DNA of 64,000 nt. Origin: Methanomicrobiales archaeon (GTDB lineage Archaea > Halobacteriota > Methanomicrobia > Methanomicrobiales > JACTUA01). The translations under genes were made by a program, and so were the position numbers. Positions within the stretch are counted from its first letter, which is position 1, and the number at the start of each line of letters is the position of its first letter. Positions 43,209 to 52,309 of the stretch are shown piece after piece. The stretch spans positions 1-64,000 of the forward strand of contig JACTUA010000001.1 in NCBI GenBank assembly GCA_015660865.1, in the 5' to 3' direction. The notes below the pieces were generated by a model. The model had not been told where the DNA came from. It saw only the letters and a list, made by a program, of their open reading frames with translations, and searched no databases.

Positions 43209-43537
43209 CCGATCCCTGGAAGATCCTCGGGAAGGAGAGGAGACTCACCCCCGAGATTCGGAGGCTCATTGAGGAGCGGTACGGGCAGAGGGGGGTAAAG
43301 GCCCTGGAGATCGTGGACGAAGGGCGGGTGAAACGATACCTGGACTTCTTCGTGGTGGTCGGGAGCTCCGATGAGTACGTGGTCGAGGAGGAGTTCTGCA
43401 CCTGCAGCGACGCCCTCTTCCGCAGGGGGGAGTGTTCCCATGTCATCGCCGTCCGGATCGCATCCCTCACAGGCCAGTTCGAGGAGTTCCCCCTCTGGTA
43501 CCAGGACATCTGGAAGAAGGAGAATCGCGAGGCATGA
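43205..43537 (+). CDS. SWIM zinc-finger protein
   Basis: A 110-residue protein carrying a SWIM finger, CTCSDALFRRGECSHVIAV (C-x-C-x(n)-C-x-H), at about residues 65-83. SWIM domains bind DNA or proteins and occur in recombination-associated (Sws1-like) proteins and transposases. The ATG overlaps the NIF3 stop, so the two are co-transcribed. It has no other domain. Archaeal stand-alone SWIM proteins have been linked to RadA-type recombination, which is only a suggestion here. Confidence 0.85.
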   Translation: MTDPWKILGKERRLTPEIRRLIEERYGQRGVKALEIVDEGRVKRYLDFFVVVGSSDEYVVEEEFCTCSDALFRRGECSHVIAVRIASLTGQFEEFPLWYQDIWKKENREA

Positions 43538-43585
43538 GTTATTTATCGAATCACCACGAAGATCCATACGGAAACGTGGGTTTTC

Positions 43586-46348
43586 ATGCTCGAGGATGAG
43601 TACCTGCTCGATTACTTCAGGGACAAGGGGCTCGAGAGGAGGATCTGCACCTCATGCGGAGCGGCCTTCTGGACCCGGGACCCGGAGAGGACCCTCTGCG
43701 GGGACGCCCCCTGCGAGCCCTACAACTTCATCGGGGACCCGGTCTTCCGGCTTCACACTCTTGCGGCCATGCGGGAGGCATTCCTCTCCTTCTTCGAGAG
43801 GAACGGGCATGCCCGGATCGAGAGGTACCCGGTCGTGGCCCGGTGGAGGGACGATATCTACCTCACCATCGCCTCCATCGCCGACTTCCAGCCCTTCGTC
43901 ACCTCGGGGGTCGTCCCGCCCCCGGCAAACCCCCTCACCATCTCCCAGCCCTGCATCCGGCTCAATGACCTGGACTCGGTGGGGCGGTCGGGCCGGCACC
44001 TCACCCTCTTCGAGATGATGGCCCACCATGCCTTCAACACCGACGAGCACGAGGTCTACTGGAAGGACCGGACGGTGGCCCTCTGCGACGAGTTCCTCGC
44101 ATCCATCGGTGCCGACCTCCGGCGGGTTACCTACAAGGAGCGCCCCTGGATCGGCGGGGGGAACGCGGGGCCGAGCGTGGAGGTGCTCATCGGCGGCCTC
44201 GAGGTGGCGACCCTGGTCTTCATGAATATGGGGAGGATCAACACGGGAAAGCCCCCCGTGATGCTCGACGGCGTGGCCTACTACCCGATGAAGACGAGGA
44301 TCGTGGACACCGGCTACGGCCTCGAGCGGCTCGCCTGGGCCTCCCAGGGCTCTCCCACCGTGTACGACGCGGTCTTCCCCGAGATGATCCCGGATCTCAT
44401 GGACGCGGCAGGCCTCGGGGAGGCCTACCGGGACCCTGAGTACCGGGAGATCCTCGGGCAGAGCGCGAAGTTCGCCGGGCTCATGGACATCCATGGTTCG
44501 AACCTCTCCGAGTTGCGAAAGAGGGTGGCCGCATCTATCGATGTGCCCGTGGAGATCCTCGAGAAGAAGATCGTCCCGGTGGAGAAGATCTATGCCATCG
44601 CCGACCATACCCGGTGCCTTGCCTACATGCTCGGGGATTGCATCGTCCCTTCCAATGTCAGGGAAGGCTACCTCGCCCGGCTCGTGCTCCGCCGCACCCT
44701 CCGCATGATGCATGACCTTGATCTTTCGATCAATCTCGCCGATCTCGTGGATCGGCAGATGGCGATCATCGGGAAGGAGGGCTTTGTCCAGGTGGACAGG
44801 GTGGTCAGGGAGATCGTGGAGCGCGAGGTGGAGCGGTACAGGCAGACCATGGAACGGGGCAGCCGGATCGTCCAGCGGATCGCAGGCACCTACCGGAAGA
44901 GGAACGCGCCTATCCCCCTCGCAGAAGTCATCACCCTCTACGACTCCCACGGCATCCCCCCCGAGACGGTGAAGGATCTCGTGGCCCTTGAGGGCGTGGG
45001 GGCAGAAGTCCCGGACGACTTCTACTCGCGGATCGCGGATCTCCATGCCGGCGAGGAGCATGCCGCCGACGATCCCCTTGCGAAGTACCGGGACCGTATC
45101 AAGGAACTCCCCCCTACCCGCCCACTCTACTACGAGGCAACGGGCGAGATGGAGTTCGAGGCAACGGTCCTCGACTACTTCGACGGGTTCGCCGTGATGG
45201 ACCAGACCCTCTTCTATCCCGAGGGCGGGGGCCAGCCGTCGGATACGGGAACCCTCGTCACCTCCGAGGGGATCTCCCGGGTCGAGTCCGTGGTCAAGCT
45301 CGGAGAGGTCATCCTCCACCAGACAAAGGGCGGGGTCATCAAGAAGGGTGAACGGGTGAAGGGGAAGCTCGACGAGGAGCGGCGCCTCTCCCTCATGCGC
45401 CACCACACGGGGACGCACATCCTCCTCCATGCGGCGAAGCTGGTCCTCGGGAGCCATATCCACCAGGCGGGGGCCCAGAAGGGGAGCGAGTCTTCCCGGC
45501 TCGACCTCAGGCACTTCAAGCACATCACCCCCGAGGAACTCTCGAGGATCGAGGTCGAGGCGAACAGGATGGTCATGATGGACCTCCCGGTCTATATCCG
45601 ATGGGAGGACCGGGACAAGGCCGAGCAGAAGTTCGGGTTCGACCTCTACCAGGGCGGGGTCCCGCCTGGGAAGGAGATCCGGGTGGTCCAGGTGGACGGG
45701 GAGGTCCAGGCCTGCGCAGGGACCCACTGCCACTCGACGGGCGAGGTCGGCGCGATCAAGGTCATCCGGGTTGAGCATATCCAGGACGGGGTGGAGCGGA
45801 TCGAGTTCTCCGCAGGCATCGCGGCGCTCTACCAGATGCAGCGGATCGAGAGGCTCCTCTCCGACGCATCGGGGATCCTCTCGGTCCAGCCAGAGAATCT
45901 CCCTTCGTCGGCGACCCGGTTCTTCACCGAGTGGAAGGAGCGGGGGAAAGAGATCGAGCGGCTAAAGGCGAAACTGGCCGAGCTTGAGTTGAAGGCAATT
46001 GAGCTCGAGGATATGAATGGCCATCTGGTGTTGGTGAAACGAATCGATCTTGCTCCGAAGGATCTGAACGTCCAAGCCCAGAAGATCGCGGCGCAGGGCG
46101 GTACTGCGGTGCTGATTTCTGGAGAGAGCATCAATGCTTATGTAGTAGGCGCAACTGGGTCCACAGAGGTTAATGTGGCCGAAATCGTCACAGATGCTTC
46201 CAAAGCTCTTGGTGGGCGGGGTGGGGGAAGTCCCCAGTGGGCGCAAGGTGGAGGGCCGAAGGTTGAGATGATAGGTCCTACACTTATGACAATACACTAT
46301 CAGCTCAAGAAAAAACTTGAAACATCTGGAAAGGAACCACATGCCTGA
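43586..46348 (+). CDS. alaS: alanyl-tRNA synthetase (archaeal type)
   Basis: A 920-residue class II synthetase. The catalytic domain opens with a zinc-finger-like CTSCGAAFWTRDPERTLCGD. The editing domain contains HHTGTHILLHAAK and CAGTHCHSTGEVG. The C-Ala region (about 750-915) ends with GGGSPQWAQGGGPK. It charges tRNA-Ala and clears mischarged Ser/Gly. The last roughly 370 bases (from about 45970) use a visibly more AT-rich codon set than the rest. A TATA-like TTATTTATC lies about 45 bases upstream. Confidence 0.96.
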   Translation: MLEDEYLLDYFRDKGLERRICTSCGAAFWTRDPERTLCGDAPCEPYNFIGDPVFRLHTLAAMREAFLSFFERNGHARIERYPVVARWRDDIYLTIASIADFQPFVTSGVVPPPANPLTISQPCIRLNDLDSVGRSGRHLTLFEMMAHHAFNTDEHEVYWKDRTVALCDEFLASIGADLRRVTYKERPWIGGGNAGPSVEVLIGGLEVATLVFMNMGRINTGKPPVMLDGVAYYPMKTRIVDTGYGLERLAWASQGSPTVYDAVFPEMIPDLMDAAGLGEAYRDPEYREILGQSAKFAGLMDIHGSNLSELRKRVAASIDVPVEILEKKIVPVEKIYAIADHTRCLAYMLGDCIVPSNVREGYLARLVLRRTLRMMHDLDLSINLADLVDRQMAIIGKEGFVQVDRVVREIVEREVERYRQTMERGSRIVQRIAGTYRKRNAPIPLAEVITLYDSHGIPPETVKDLVALEGVGAEVPDDFYSRIADLHAGEEHAADDPLAKYRDRIKELPPTRPLYYEATGEMEFEATVLDYFDGFAVMDQTLFYPEGGGQPSDTGTLVTSEGISRVESVVKLGEVILHQTKGGVIKKGERVKGKLDEERRLSLMRHHTGTHILLHAAKLVLGSHIHQAGAQKGSESSRLDLRHFKHITPEELSRIEVEANRMVMMDLPVYIRWEDRDKAEQKFGFDLYQGGVPPGKEIRVVQVDGEVQACAGTHCHSTGEVGAIKVIRVEHIQDGVERIEFSAGIAALYQMQRIERLLSDASGILSVQPENLPSSATRFFTEWKERGKEIERLKAKLAELELKAIELEDMNGHLVLVKRIDLAPKDLNVQAQKIAAQGGTAVLISGESINAYVVGATGSTEVNVAEIVTDASKALGGRGGGSPQWAQGGGPKVEMIGPTLMTIHYQLKKKLETSGKEPHA

Positions 46349-47003
46349 CGGCGTCATCATCCTCGAGCCCGGCGACGAGAAGGCCCAGAAGATCGCAAAG
46401 GCCATCTCGAGCAGAACGGCGGGCGAGATCCTCCAGCTCCTGAAGGACGGGGGCCATGCCTCCACCCAGATCGCCGAGGCACTGAAGATCCCGATCACCA
46501 CGGTCCAGTACCACCTGGAGAACCTGGTGGACGCGGGGATCATCACCATAGTAGAAAAGCGGTGGTCACAGAAGGGCCGCGAGGTGAAGGTCTACGGCCT
46601 CCGGGACCAGATGCTCATCGTGGTGCCGCACGGCGGGGACCTCAAGGGGATCCTCCTCAGGTACGGCTCCCTCTTCGCGGTCGTGATCCTCGCGAGCATC
46701 GTCCTTGCCCTCCTGGGCCCGTCTTTTGCCCCCGTGGCTTCTCCAGCCGTCCAGAATATGCTCCCTACTGCCCTTCCCCGGGCACCGTCCGAAGCGGGCG
46801 TGGCAGCCGATCACCTCCTCAAAGGGGCCGCGAACCAGACACCAGCACCCGTCGCCACACAGGTGACAGGCGGTATGCCGGAGGCAGCTGCAGTACCCGC
46901 CGTACCATCCCTTCCCCTCGTCTTCTTCCTGGGTGGGGCACTCGTGATCCTTGTAATGCTGGGATATGAGGTATGGGTATGGCACCGGGCAAGGAAGGGG
47001 TGA
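46341..47003 (+). CDS. membrane-anchored ArsR-type HTH protein
   Basis: A 220-residue protein. Residues about 20-85 are a winged HTH (AGEILQLLKDGGHASTQIAE, ITTVQYHLENLVDAGII, wing YGLRDQMLIVVPH). A transmembrane helix follows (LFAVVILASIVLALLG), then a Pro/Ala-rich extracytoplasmic loop of about 70 residues and a second helix near the C-terminus (VFFLGGALVILVMLGYEVWVW). It is probably a membrane-tethered transcription regulator that senses an external signal. It overlaps alaS by 8 bases. Confidence 0.85.
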   Translation: MPDGVIILEPGDEKAQKIAKAISSRTAGEILQLLKDGGHASTQIAEALKIPITTVQYHLENLVDAGIITIVEKRWSQKGREVKVYGLRDQMLIVVPHGGDLKGILLRYGSLFAVVILASIVLALLGPSFAPVASPAVQNMLPTALPRAPSEAGVAADHLLKGAANQTPAPVATQVTGGMPEAAAVPAVPSLPLVFFLGGALVILVMLGYEVWVWHRARKG

Positions 47004-47012
47004 AGGAACTCT

Positions 47013-47615
47013 TTACAGCATCCCTATAAAATTTTTCAGGATCCGGAGCCCCACGTCGCCGCTCTTCTCGGGATGGAACTGCACCCCGTAGACCGTGCCG
47101 TGGCAGACCGATGAGGCAAAAGGTAAGACATAGTCGGTCTCCGTGACTGCGAACTCTTCCGGCGTGTCAAAATAATAGGAGTGTACGAAGTACACGTATT
47201 CGTCCGGATGGAGGCCATCGAAGAGGGGATCGTCCCTGACCTTTCGGATGGTGTTCCACCCCATGTGGGGGACCTTGAAGCCCGGCTCCGCCGGGAAGCG
47301 GCGCACCCCGCCGGGGACGAGGCAGAGCCCCTCGTGGACCCCGTGCTCCTCGCTCCACTCGGCGAGCATCTGCATCCCCAGGCAGATGCCGAGCATAGGT
47401 ACCCTGCCGGCGAGGGTGGTGACTGTGGCTCGGAGATCGCCGAGCATCTCCATGCCGTCCCGGAAGGCCCCCACCCCGGGCAGCACGATCCCGTCCGCTG
47501 CCTCGATCTCGAGGGCATTGGAGGTGACGGATACCTCCGCACCGGCACGCTCGAGCCCCCGCATCACGCTTCTCAGGTTCCCGAGCCCGTAATCGATGAC
47601 AGCGACCTTCTTCAT
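47013..47615 (-). CDS. hisH: imidazole glycerol phosphate synthase subunit HisH
   Basis: A 200-residue glutamine amidotransferase that feeds ammonia to HisF in histidine synthesis. The nucleophile is in LGICLGMQML (Cys about 78), and the His-Glu pair is in VYGVQFHPEKSG. The start MKKVAVIDYGLGNLRSV is at 47615; the longer open frame upstream is not coding-like. No other his gene is nearby. Confidence 0.95.
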   Translation of the reverse strand: MKKVAVIDYGLGNLRSVMRGLERAGAEVSVTSNALEIEAADGIVLPGVGAFRDGMEMLGDLRATVTTLAGRVPMLGICLGMQMLAEWSEEHGVHEGLCLVPGGVRRFPAEPGFKVPHMGWNTIRKVRDDPLFDGLHPDEYVYFVHSYYFDTPEEFAVTETDYVLPFASSVCHGTVYGVQFHPEKSGDVGLRILKNFIGML

Positions 47616-47780
47616 GGTATTCTGCGCCCAGTACGCATGGGGAAGGGGTTGATAAAAAGATTGGGTCAACCGGTCGTCCCGGGAAACAGATCGTTCCTTT
47701 TTAGTCGTCCGGGACCAAAGATATCCTGACCCTCCCTTCATATTATCCTGACAGGGGAAGGGAGGCTCGGGGAAGAGACC

Positions 47781-48890
47781 ATGGAGATCCTCCCGATCGC
47801 CGGCCTTGTTGCTATCCTTGCCATTGTACTCGCCGGCCCGTTCCTGTTCCGCCGGATCGAGCAGAACCTCGAGGCCTTCCTCTTCGCCTGCGGCGTCGCG
47901 GCCCTCACGATTGCCGGGTTCGCATCCATCCCGGGGGTGACAACCGGCTGGTCGCCTGGTATCGTGTGGGAGGCCCTCACCACGCCCGTCCTCATCGGCC
48001 GGTTATTCGGGATCCCCGTCGGGATCGTCCAGATCGTCCTTGCCGTCGGGTTCCTCATTTACCTGGGCCACCGCCCCCTCGAGATGGCGATCCAGAGGGT
48101 CGTGGATACTGTCCCTCTCGGGGCCCTCGCCTTCCTCCTCGTGGTCGCCCTCGGCCTCCTCTCGAGCATCATCTCGGCCATCCTCGCCTCCATCCTCCTC
48201 ATCGAGATCCTCTGCGCCCTCCCCCTCCCGAAGGAGCCCAAGATCCGGCTCGCGGTGGTGGCCTGCTTTGCAATCGGCCTCGGGGCGGCCCTCACCCCCC
48301 TCGGGGAGCCCCTCTCCACCATCGCGGTCTCGAAGCTCTCGGGCCCCCCCTACAACGCCGGCTTTGACTTCCTTGCCCGTCTGCTCGGGATCTATATCCT
48401 TCCGGGGATCCTCGCGTTCGGGCTCCTCGCCGTCTGCCTGGTCAGGTGCCCGGACACGCAGGAAGGCGGCCCCGTCTTCTGCAGGGTTGAGCGGGGCACG
48501 CTGGGTGAGGTTGCTATCCGGGCAGCGAGGGTCTACCTCTTCATCATGGCCCTCGTCTTCCTGGGCGAGGGGTTCAAGCCCCTCATCCTCGGGTTCGTGG
48601 CAGGGATCCCGGCCGACGGCCTCTTCTGGGTGAACATGGTCTCGGCGGTCCTTGACAACGCCACCCTCACCGCGGCGGAGATCGGGCCGTTCCTCTCGCC
48701 CCTCCAGATCCGGGCCGCCCTCATGGGGCTCCTTCTCTCGGGCGGGATGCTCATTCCCGGGAATATCCCGAATATCATCGCGGCGGGGAAGCTCGGGATC
48801 ACGAGCAGGGAGTGGGGGAGGGTGGGCGTTCCCATCGGCCTCACTGCCATGGCAGTCTCCTTCGTCGTCATCTTCTTCCTTGGGATCTAG
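47781..48890 (+). CDS. DUF1646 family membrane transporter
   Basis: A 369-residue protein with about ten helices. The repeated pattern of helix breaks, for example LGAALTPLGEPLSTIAV and DNATLTAAEIGP, resembles ion transporter (IT) superfamily members such as NhaD/ArsB. The DUF1646 family is common in archaea and is probably a sodium- or proton-coupled carrier; the substrate is unknown. It is divergent from hisH. Confidence 0.8.
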   Translation: MEILPIAGLVAILAIVLAGPFLFRRIEQNLEAFLFACGVAALTIAGFASIPGVTTGWSPGIVWEALTTPVLIGRLFGIPVGIVQIVLAVGFLIYLGHRPLEMAIQRVVDTVPLGALAFLLVVALGLLSSIISAILASILLIEILCALPLPKEPKIRLAVVACFAIGLGAALTPLGEPLSTIAVSKLSGPPYNAGFDFLARLLGIYILPGILAFGLLAVCLVRCPDTQEGGPVFCRVERGTLGEVAIRAARVYLFIMALVFLGEGFKPLILGFVAGIPADGLFWVNMVSAVLDNATLTAAEIGPFLSPLQIRAALMGLLLSGGMLIPGNIPNIIAAGKLGITSREWGRVGVPIGLTAMAVSFVVIFFLGI

Positions 48891-49019
48891 GGGAAGGGCG
48901 GGATGACTCAGGGCTTTGAGACCGGGACAGGCATCGCGAGAGGGGAGTTTCGATGGCCTCAAGATACCCTCTGCTGCTGGGTCAGTCCAACCGGCGAAAA
49001 AAAGCGGGGGAATTCTTTA

Positions 49020-49808
49020 TTATTTCAATACGCAGACGGCGTCCGGCGTATGGATCACCGGGACCAGGCTCTCGGAGATGGAGAACTCGAGGTTCTCCTC
49101 TGCAGGACCGATGAACCCGACGGACATGTCCTGCCCGACCATGATCTCTGCAAACTGCTTTCCCGAGGCGAGGAGCACCCCCCCGTCCGCGAGCACCGGT
49201 GCCTTGTGGATGCCGCCGGTCACGATGGTCCGGAGATGGTCGAGCTCGGTCCCCTCGCCCTGCGGATAGCGCCGGAAGAGGAGATTGTAGCGACGGGGTG
49301 CGAGGCCCATGCAGTACGGGCCATGGAAGCCCGCATCGTCGAGCGCCGTCACAGCGCCGATGATCTCATCAGCAGCTGCGCCTACCGCCTCCCAGGGGGA
49401 GATCTTCACTGACTGGGAACCCTTCGCCGAGAGGAGGCCGGGGACTCCCGGGGCTCCCTGGAAGATGAGGGCATCCTCCCCGCTTGCACAGGCGCAGGCC
49501 GCCGTTGCCACCGCACAGGTGTCAAAGGCGACGTGATCCCGCTCGTACGCCGCGATATCCCTCTTCCCCAGGCAGAACGTAGCCTGGAGCAGGGGGACCG
49601 GCAGGCACTCGCTCGTGATGAATCCCTTCCTTCCCTTCCCGTCTGACATCGGGATCGATTTCAGCCCGAGGCCATAGGGGCCGCTGATGCCGAGGAGGCG
49701 CCTCCCTGAGAGGATCCCCTTCGCCGCCTCGACCATCACGGTATCGAGGAGTCCCCAGGTCTCAGCGCTTATGGGTGCATCGTCTCGTCCAAGGTATCTT
49801 CCATCCAT
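49020..49808 (-). CDS. family 1 encapsulin shell protein
   Basis: A 262-residue HK97-fold protein. Recognisable landmarks are LGRDDAPISAETWGLLD at the N-terminus, LLGISGPYGLGLKSI (P-domain entry), EDALIFQGAPGVPGLL, the FHGPYCMGLAPRRYNLLFRR stretch and the C-terminal GQDMSVGFIG and LEFSISESLVPVIHTPDAV. Such proteins self-assemble into a protein nanocompartment. Three ATGs follow the GGAGG ribosome-binding sequence (49814, 49811, 49808); the last has the best spacing. It is co-transcribed with its likely cargo gene just upstream. Confidence 0.9.
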   Translation of the reverse strand: MDGRYLGRDDAPISAETWGLLDTVMVEAAKGILSGRRLLGISGPYGLGLKSIPMSDGKGRKGFITSECLPVPLLQATFCLGKRDIAAYERDHVAFDTCAVATAACACASGEDALIFQGAPGVPGLLSAKGSQSVKISPWEAVGAAADEIIGAVTALDDAGFHGPYCMGLAPRRYNLLFRRYPQGEGTELDHLRTIVTGGIHKAPVLADGGVLLASGKQFAEIMVGQDMSVGFIGPAEENLEFSISESLVPVIHTPDAVCVLK

Positions 49809-49822
49809 CATCATCGCCTCCG

Positions 49823-50185
49823 TCACTCCTTGAGCGACCCCACGGTCTTTGCCCCGCTGGCGGACGCAGGGGGACTCTCCTTCCCTCCGAGTCCGAGAGC
49901 AACATCGTCCACCTCTTTTGCGCCCCTGGCAAGGAAGGTATCCTCGTCACCTGTCAGGATGGCGATGAGCCGGGCGAACTCCCCGGCATGGACCCGCTCC
50001 TCGTTCGCGATATCGGTGAGCACCGCCTTTGCAAGGGGGTGGTCGGTCGCATCGGCATGGGCGAGGTACAGGTGGGTCGCTTCATGCTCGGCTGCGAGGT
50101 CCTGGCGGATTGCACGGATCAGTTCCTCCCTGGTGAGCTTCCGCTCGGGAACCACTCCGGTGAAAGGGTTCAGGAATTCAGGCAT
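49823..50185 (-). CDS. encapsulated ferritin-like cargo protein
   Basis: A 120-residue ferritin/rubrerythrin-like helical protein. Iron-binding candidates are Glu33, Glu35 and His38 (AAEHEATHLY) and Glu62, Glu63, His66 and Glu69 (NEERVHAGE). After a flexible Gly/Ser/Ala linker the C-terminus ends KTVGSLKE, the classic encapsulin cargo-loading peptide. It should be packed inside the shell and oxidise or store iron, protecting against oxidative or iron stress (inference). The ATG at 50185 has GGAGG 5 bases upstream. The encapsulin reading frame begins at its stop. Confidence 0.9.
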   Translation of the reverse strand: MPEFLNPFTGVVPERKLTREELIRAIRQDLAAEHEATHLYLAHADATDHPLAKAVLTDIANEERVHAGEFARLIAILTGDEDTFLARGAKEVDDVALGLGGKESPPASASGAKTVGSLKE

Positions 50186-50261
50186 AGAAACCTCCATTGA
50201 GTCGTTCTATCACGGTGGGCGGGCAATTCACCCGCCTCCTCTCGTGCACGTCAGTAAGAGT

Positions 50262-50273
50262 AAATATATAGCT
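50262..50273 (-). promoter_or_regulatory. TATA box of the encapsulin operon
   Basis: On the minus strand CTATATATTTAC lies about 77 bases before the cargo start, giving a leader of roughly 50 bases. Confidence 0.5.
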
Positions 50274-50369
50274 TTCGGTTTCCGGCACCGTTTGAAACGT
50301 TGTATTGCAGCCCGCCGGCAGGAATTCACCGCCGCAGGCCGCCACTCCCGGGGAGGAGCCGCCCGCATC

Positions 50370-50927
50370 TCAGCGCCGCGTGCCGCCTTTTCCGGGAAAA
50401 AGCCGCTTCCAGAAGGGGTTGTTCCTCTTCTCCATCCTCTTTGCGAGGGTCTCGGTCTTCTGCTCGTCCAGATCCCGCCTGAGGATCCGGAGCTGCTGCT
50501 GGTGGCCGATCAGCCGCTGCTCATGCCCGGCGACCTTCTCCGCGAGGGAGGTCACCTGCTCCCCGAGATCCCTCACCGCCTCCTGGAGGTTCTTCATATC
50601 CGAGAGGACTCCCAGGGTGAGGTTCTCACCCGCATACGCGATGGATCCGCCCTCCACACCGGGTTCAGGATCTCCCTCTCCTTCCGTTTCTGCCTGTCCT
50701 CCCCTGAGAATCCCCTTGATGGTGGGGACGGCAGTCCCTACGGATTCGAGCTCAGCGATCTGTTTCAGATGGCCCACCGTCTCCGGCGAGTAGAGGCGTG
50801 TCCTTCCCTGCCTGGTGGAGGTGAAGAACCCGGTATACGTGCGGAGAAACCTCTTCACGTCCGCTTCGGGAAGGCCGGTCCTCTCCACGAGATCCCGGAA
50901 CCTCAGGAAGGTCGTATCCTCGTCCAT
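50370..50927 (-). CDS. MerR-like HTH regulator with C-terminal coiled coil
   Basis: A 185-residue protein. Residues about 8-80 follow a MerR-type winged HTH (FRDLVERTGLPEADVKRFLR; GRTRLYSPETVGHLKQIAEL). After a Gly/Glu linker, residues 100-170 form a long charged coiled coil (DMKNLQEAVRDLGEQVTSLAEKV, split over heptads). It may regulate the encapsulin operon next door, with 172 bases between them, but this is only positional inference. Metal-binding cysteines usual for metal-sensing MerR are absent. Confidence 0.75.
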   Translation of the reverse strand: MDEDTTFLRFRDLVERTGLPEADVKRFLRTYTGFFTSTRQGRTRLYSPETVGHLKQIAELESVGTAVPTIKGILRGGQAETEGEGDPEPGVEGGSIAYAGENLTLGVLSDMKNLQEAVRDLGEQVTSLAEKVAGHEQRLIGHQQQLRILRRDLDEQKTETLAKRMEKRNNPFWKRLFPGKGGTRR

Positions 50928-51188
50928 GCATCCACCGGAACCCGGTTTTCCGGTACTGTGCGACCCGGAACTATAAGGGGTTTCTGTAAAACCGGAACTG
51001 CCCGGGATAAGTACCGTTTAGGAAGTCCAGCACCAGGTCACGGAGATCGGCCAGATGATACGGCGATTATTGGAGCGGGAACCCGCACGCGGGCGATATA
51101 TCCCGACATTCTTCATGCATTGAAGAAACAAGCCGCGTGAGTGATCGATAAAAAGACTTAAATGATCTATCCCTGAAAAACTAACCGG

Positions 51189-51629
51189 ATGCCAAAGTTC
51201 TGCCACAGGTGCGGGGAGATATTATTTGATGAAAATGCGATGTTCTGCTCTTTCTGTGGAACGAGAGTTGTAAAAGAGGAAGTATCGAAGACCGGAGATG
51301 ATTATCAACCGGCTCCCAAGAATATCGGAAAAGAGACAGGAAAATCCAATAAACATTCCTGGGCTGGCATATTACTGGGAATTATTCCCATGATCATTGC
51401 AATCTTTGTGCTGCTGAACATATACCTGTTTCCGGTTGTGAAATTATTCGGGATGTCGTTCTCAATAGCCCAACTCAATGCGTATTGTTCAGAGACATTT
51501 TTTTATGCAACCTTTGGTCCTCATTGTGATCAAAATTCTTTGTATTTTTACACAGGATGGCTGGTTTCGGTGCTTTTAATAATTGTCGGAGTATACGAAG
51601 TATATTACACAATGAAGAAGAGTTCCTGA
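51189..51629 (+). CDS. zinc-ribbon small membrane protein
   Basis: A 146-residue protein with an N-terminal zinc ribbon (CHRCG and CSFCG, residues 5-24), a polar linker and two membrane helices (ILLGIIPMIIAIFVLLNIYL and FYTGWLVSVLLIIVGVY). Between them is SIAQLNAYCSETFF, shared with the next gene. Function unknown. Upstream DNA (about 51105-51138) recurs at 51628, showing a tandem duplication of the whole unit. Confidence 0.75.
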   Translation: MPKFCHRCGEILFDENAMFCSFCGTRVVKEEVSKTGDDYQPAPKNIGKETGKSNKHSWAGILLGIIPMIIAIFVLLNIYLFPVVKLFGMSFSIAQLNAYCSETFFYATFGPHCDQNSLYFYTGWLVSVLLIIVGVYEVYYTMKKSS

Positions 51630-51740
51630 CATTCTGAATGCATTGAAAAAACAGCCAGTTGAAACAAACATACAAAGTTTTAAGGTATCTACTTAAGAAG
51701 AACTATCCAAATTCCAAAATTTGTCAGGAGTGCGGGAAAA

Positions 51741-52037
51741 ATGGTAGATGAAAACGCTAAACATTCTTCGGATGGCACGTTAGTGGGAATAATTGCTATA
51801 ATCATTGGAATTTTCGTGTTAGGGGCTTTATACCTACTTCCATTTGTTACAATCCTTGGGTCGTCGTTCTCAATTGCCCAATTGAATACCTATTGTTCAA
51901 ATTCGCTCATAAATGCAGTTTTTAGTGCAAATTGTACTCAATATTCTTTTTACTTTTATGCGGGATGGGTGGTTTCGGGCGTTTTACTCATTGCCGGAAT
52001 ATATAAAGTTTATTATTCTATAAAGAAGATTTCTTAA
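51741..52037 (+). CDS. small membrane protein, paralogue of upstream gene without zinc ribbon
   Basis: A 98-residue protein with the same two helices and the SIAQLNTYCSN loop as the 51189 gene. Before its ATG the DNA still resembles the ribbon-coding part (TTTGTCAGGAGTGCGGGAAA), but a single-base loss puts the cysteine codons out of frame, so translation now starts later at MVDENA. It is thus a duplicated copy that has lost its zinc ribbon. Confidence 0.65.
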   Translation: MVDENAKHSSDGTLVGIIAIIIGIFVLGALYLLPFVTILGSSFSIAQLNTYCSNSLINAVFSANCTQYSFYFYAGWVVSGVLLIAGIYKVYYSIKKIS

Positions 52038-52237
52038 TTTCAGGGTTAATTTTTTATAAAGTCATACGGGGATCTCTCCAAAGTGATGATGAGACCGAGG
52101 AAAAAAGGACCGAAATTCACATGGCTCTCGACATCGTTCACGGGTTGTAACCTGACTCATGAGGTTGATGAGATTATCAGACTCTCAATTCGATAAAAAA
52201 TATACAAAAGGGAAGCGCATACGACCGTAAAGTAAAA

Positions 52238-52309
52238 TGCGCCGACCGGGATTCGAACCCGGGTTTAGGCGTTGGCAACGCCTAGTGATAACCACTACAC
52301 TATCGGCAC
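52238..52309 (-). tRNA. tRNA-Gly(GCC)
   Basis: On the minus strand the acceptor GTGCCGA pairs with TCGGCGC, the anticodon arm AGGCG-TTGCCAA-CGCCT presents GCC, the T arm is CCGGG-TTCGAAT-CCCGG and the discriminator is A. No CCA is encoded. A T-rich stretch follows the 3' end. Confidence 0.95.

Noticed and set aside
43652-45778. 708-codon open frame antisense to alaS
   Set aside because: High GC codon bias makes long antisense frames; the composition (Asp/Gly/Leu/His-rich) is an artefact of the alaS codons and there is no domain.
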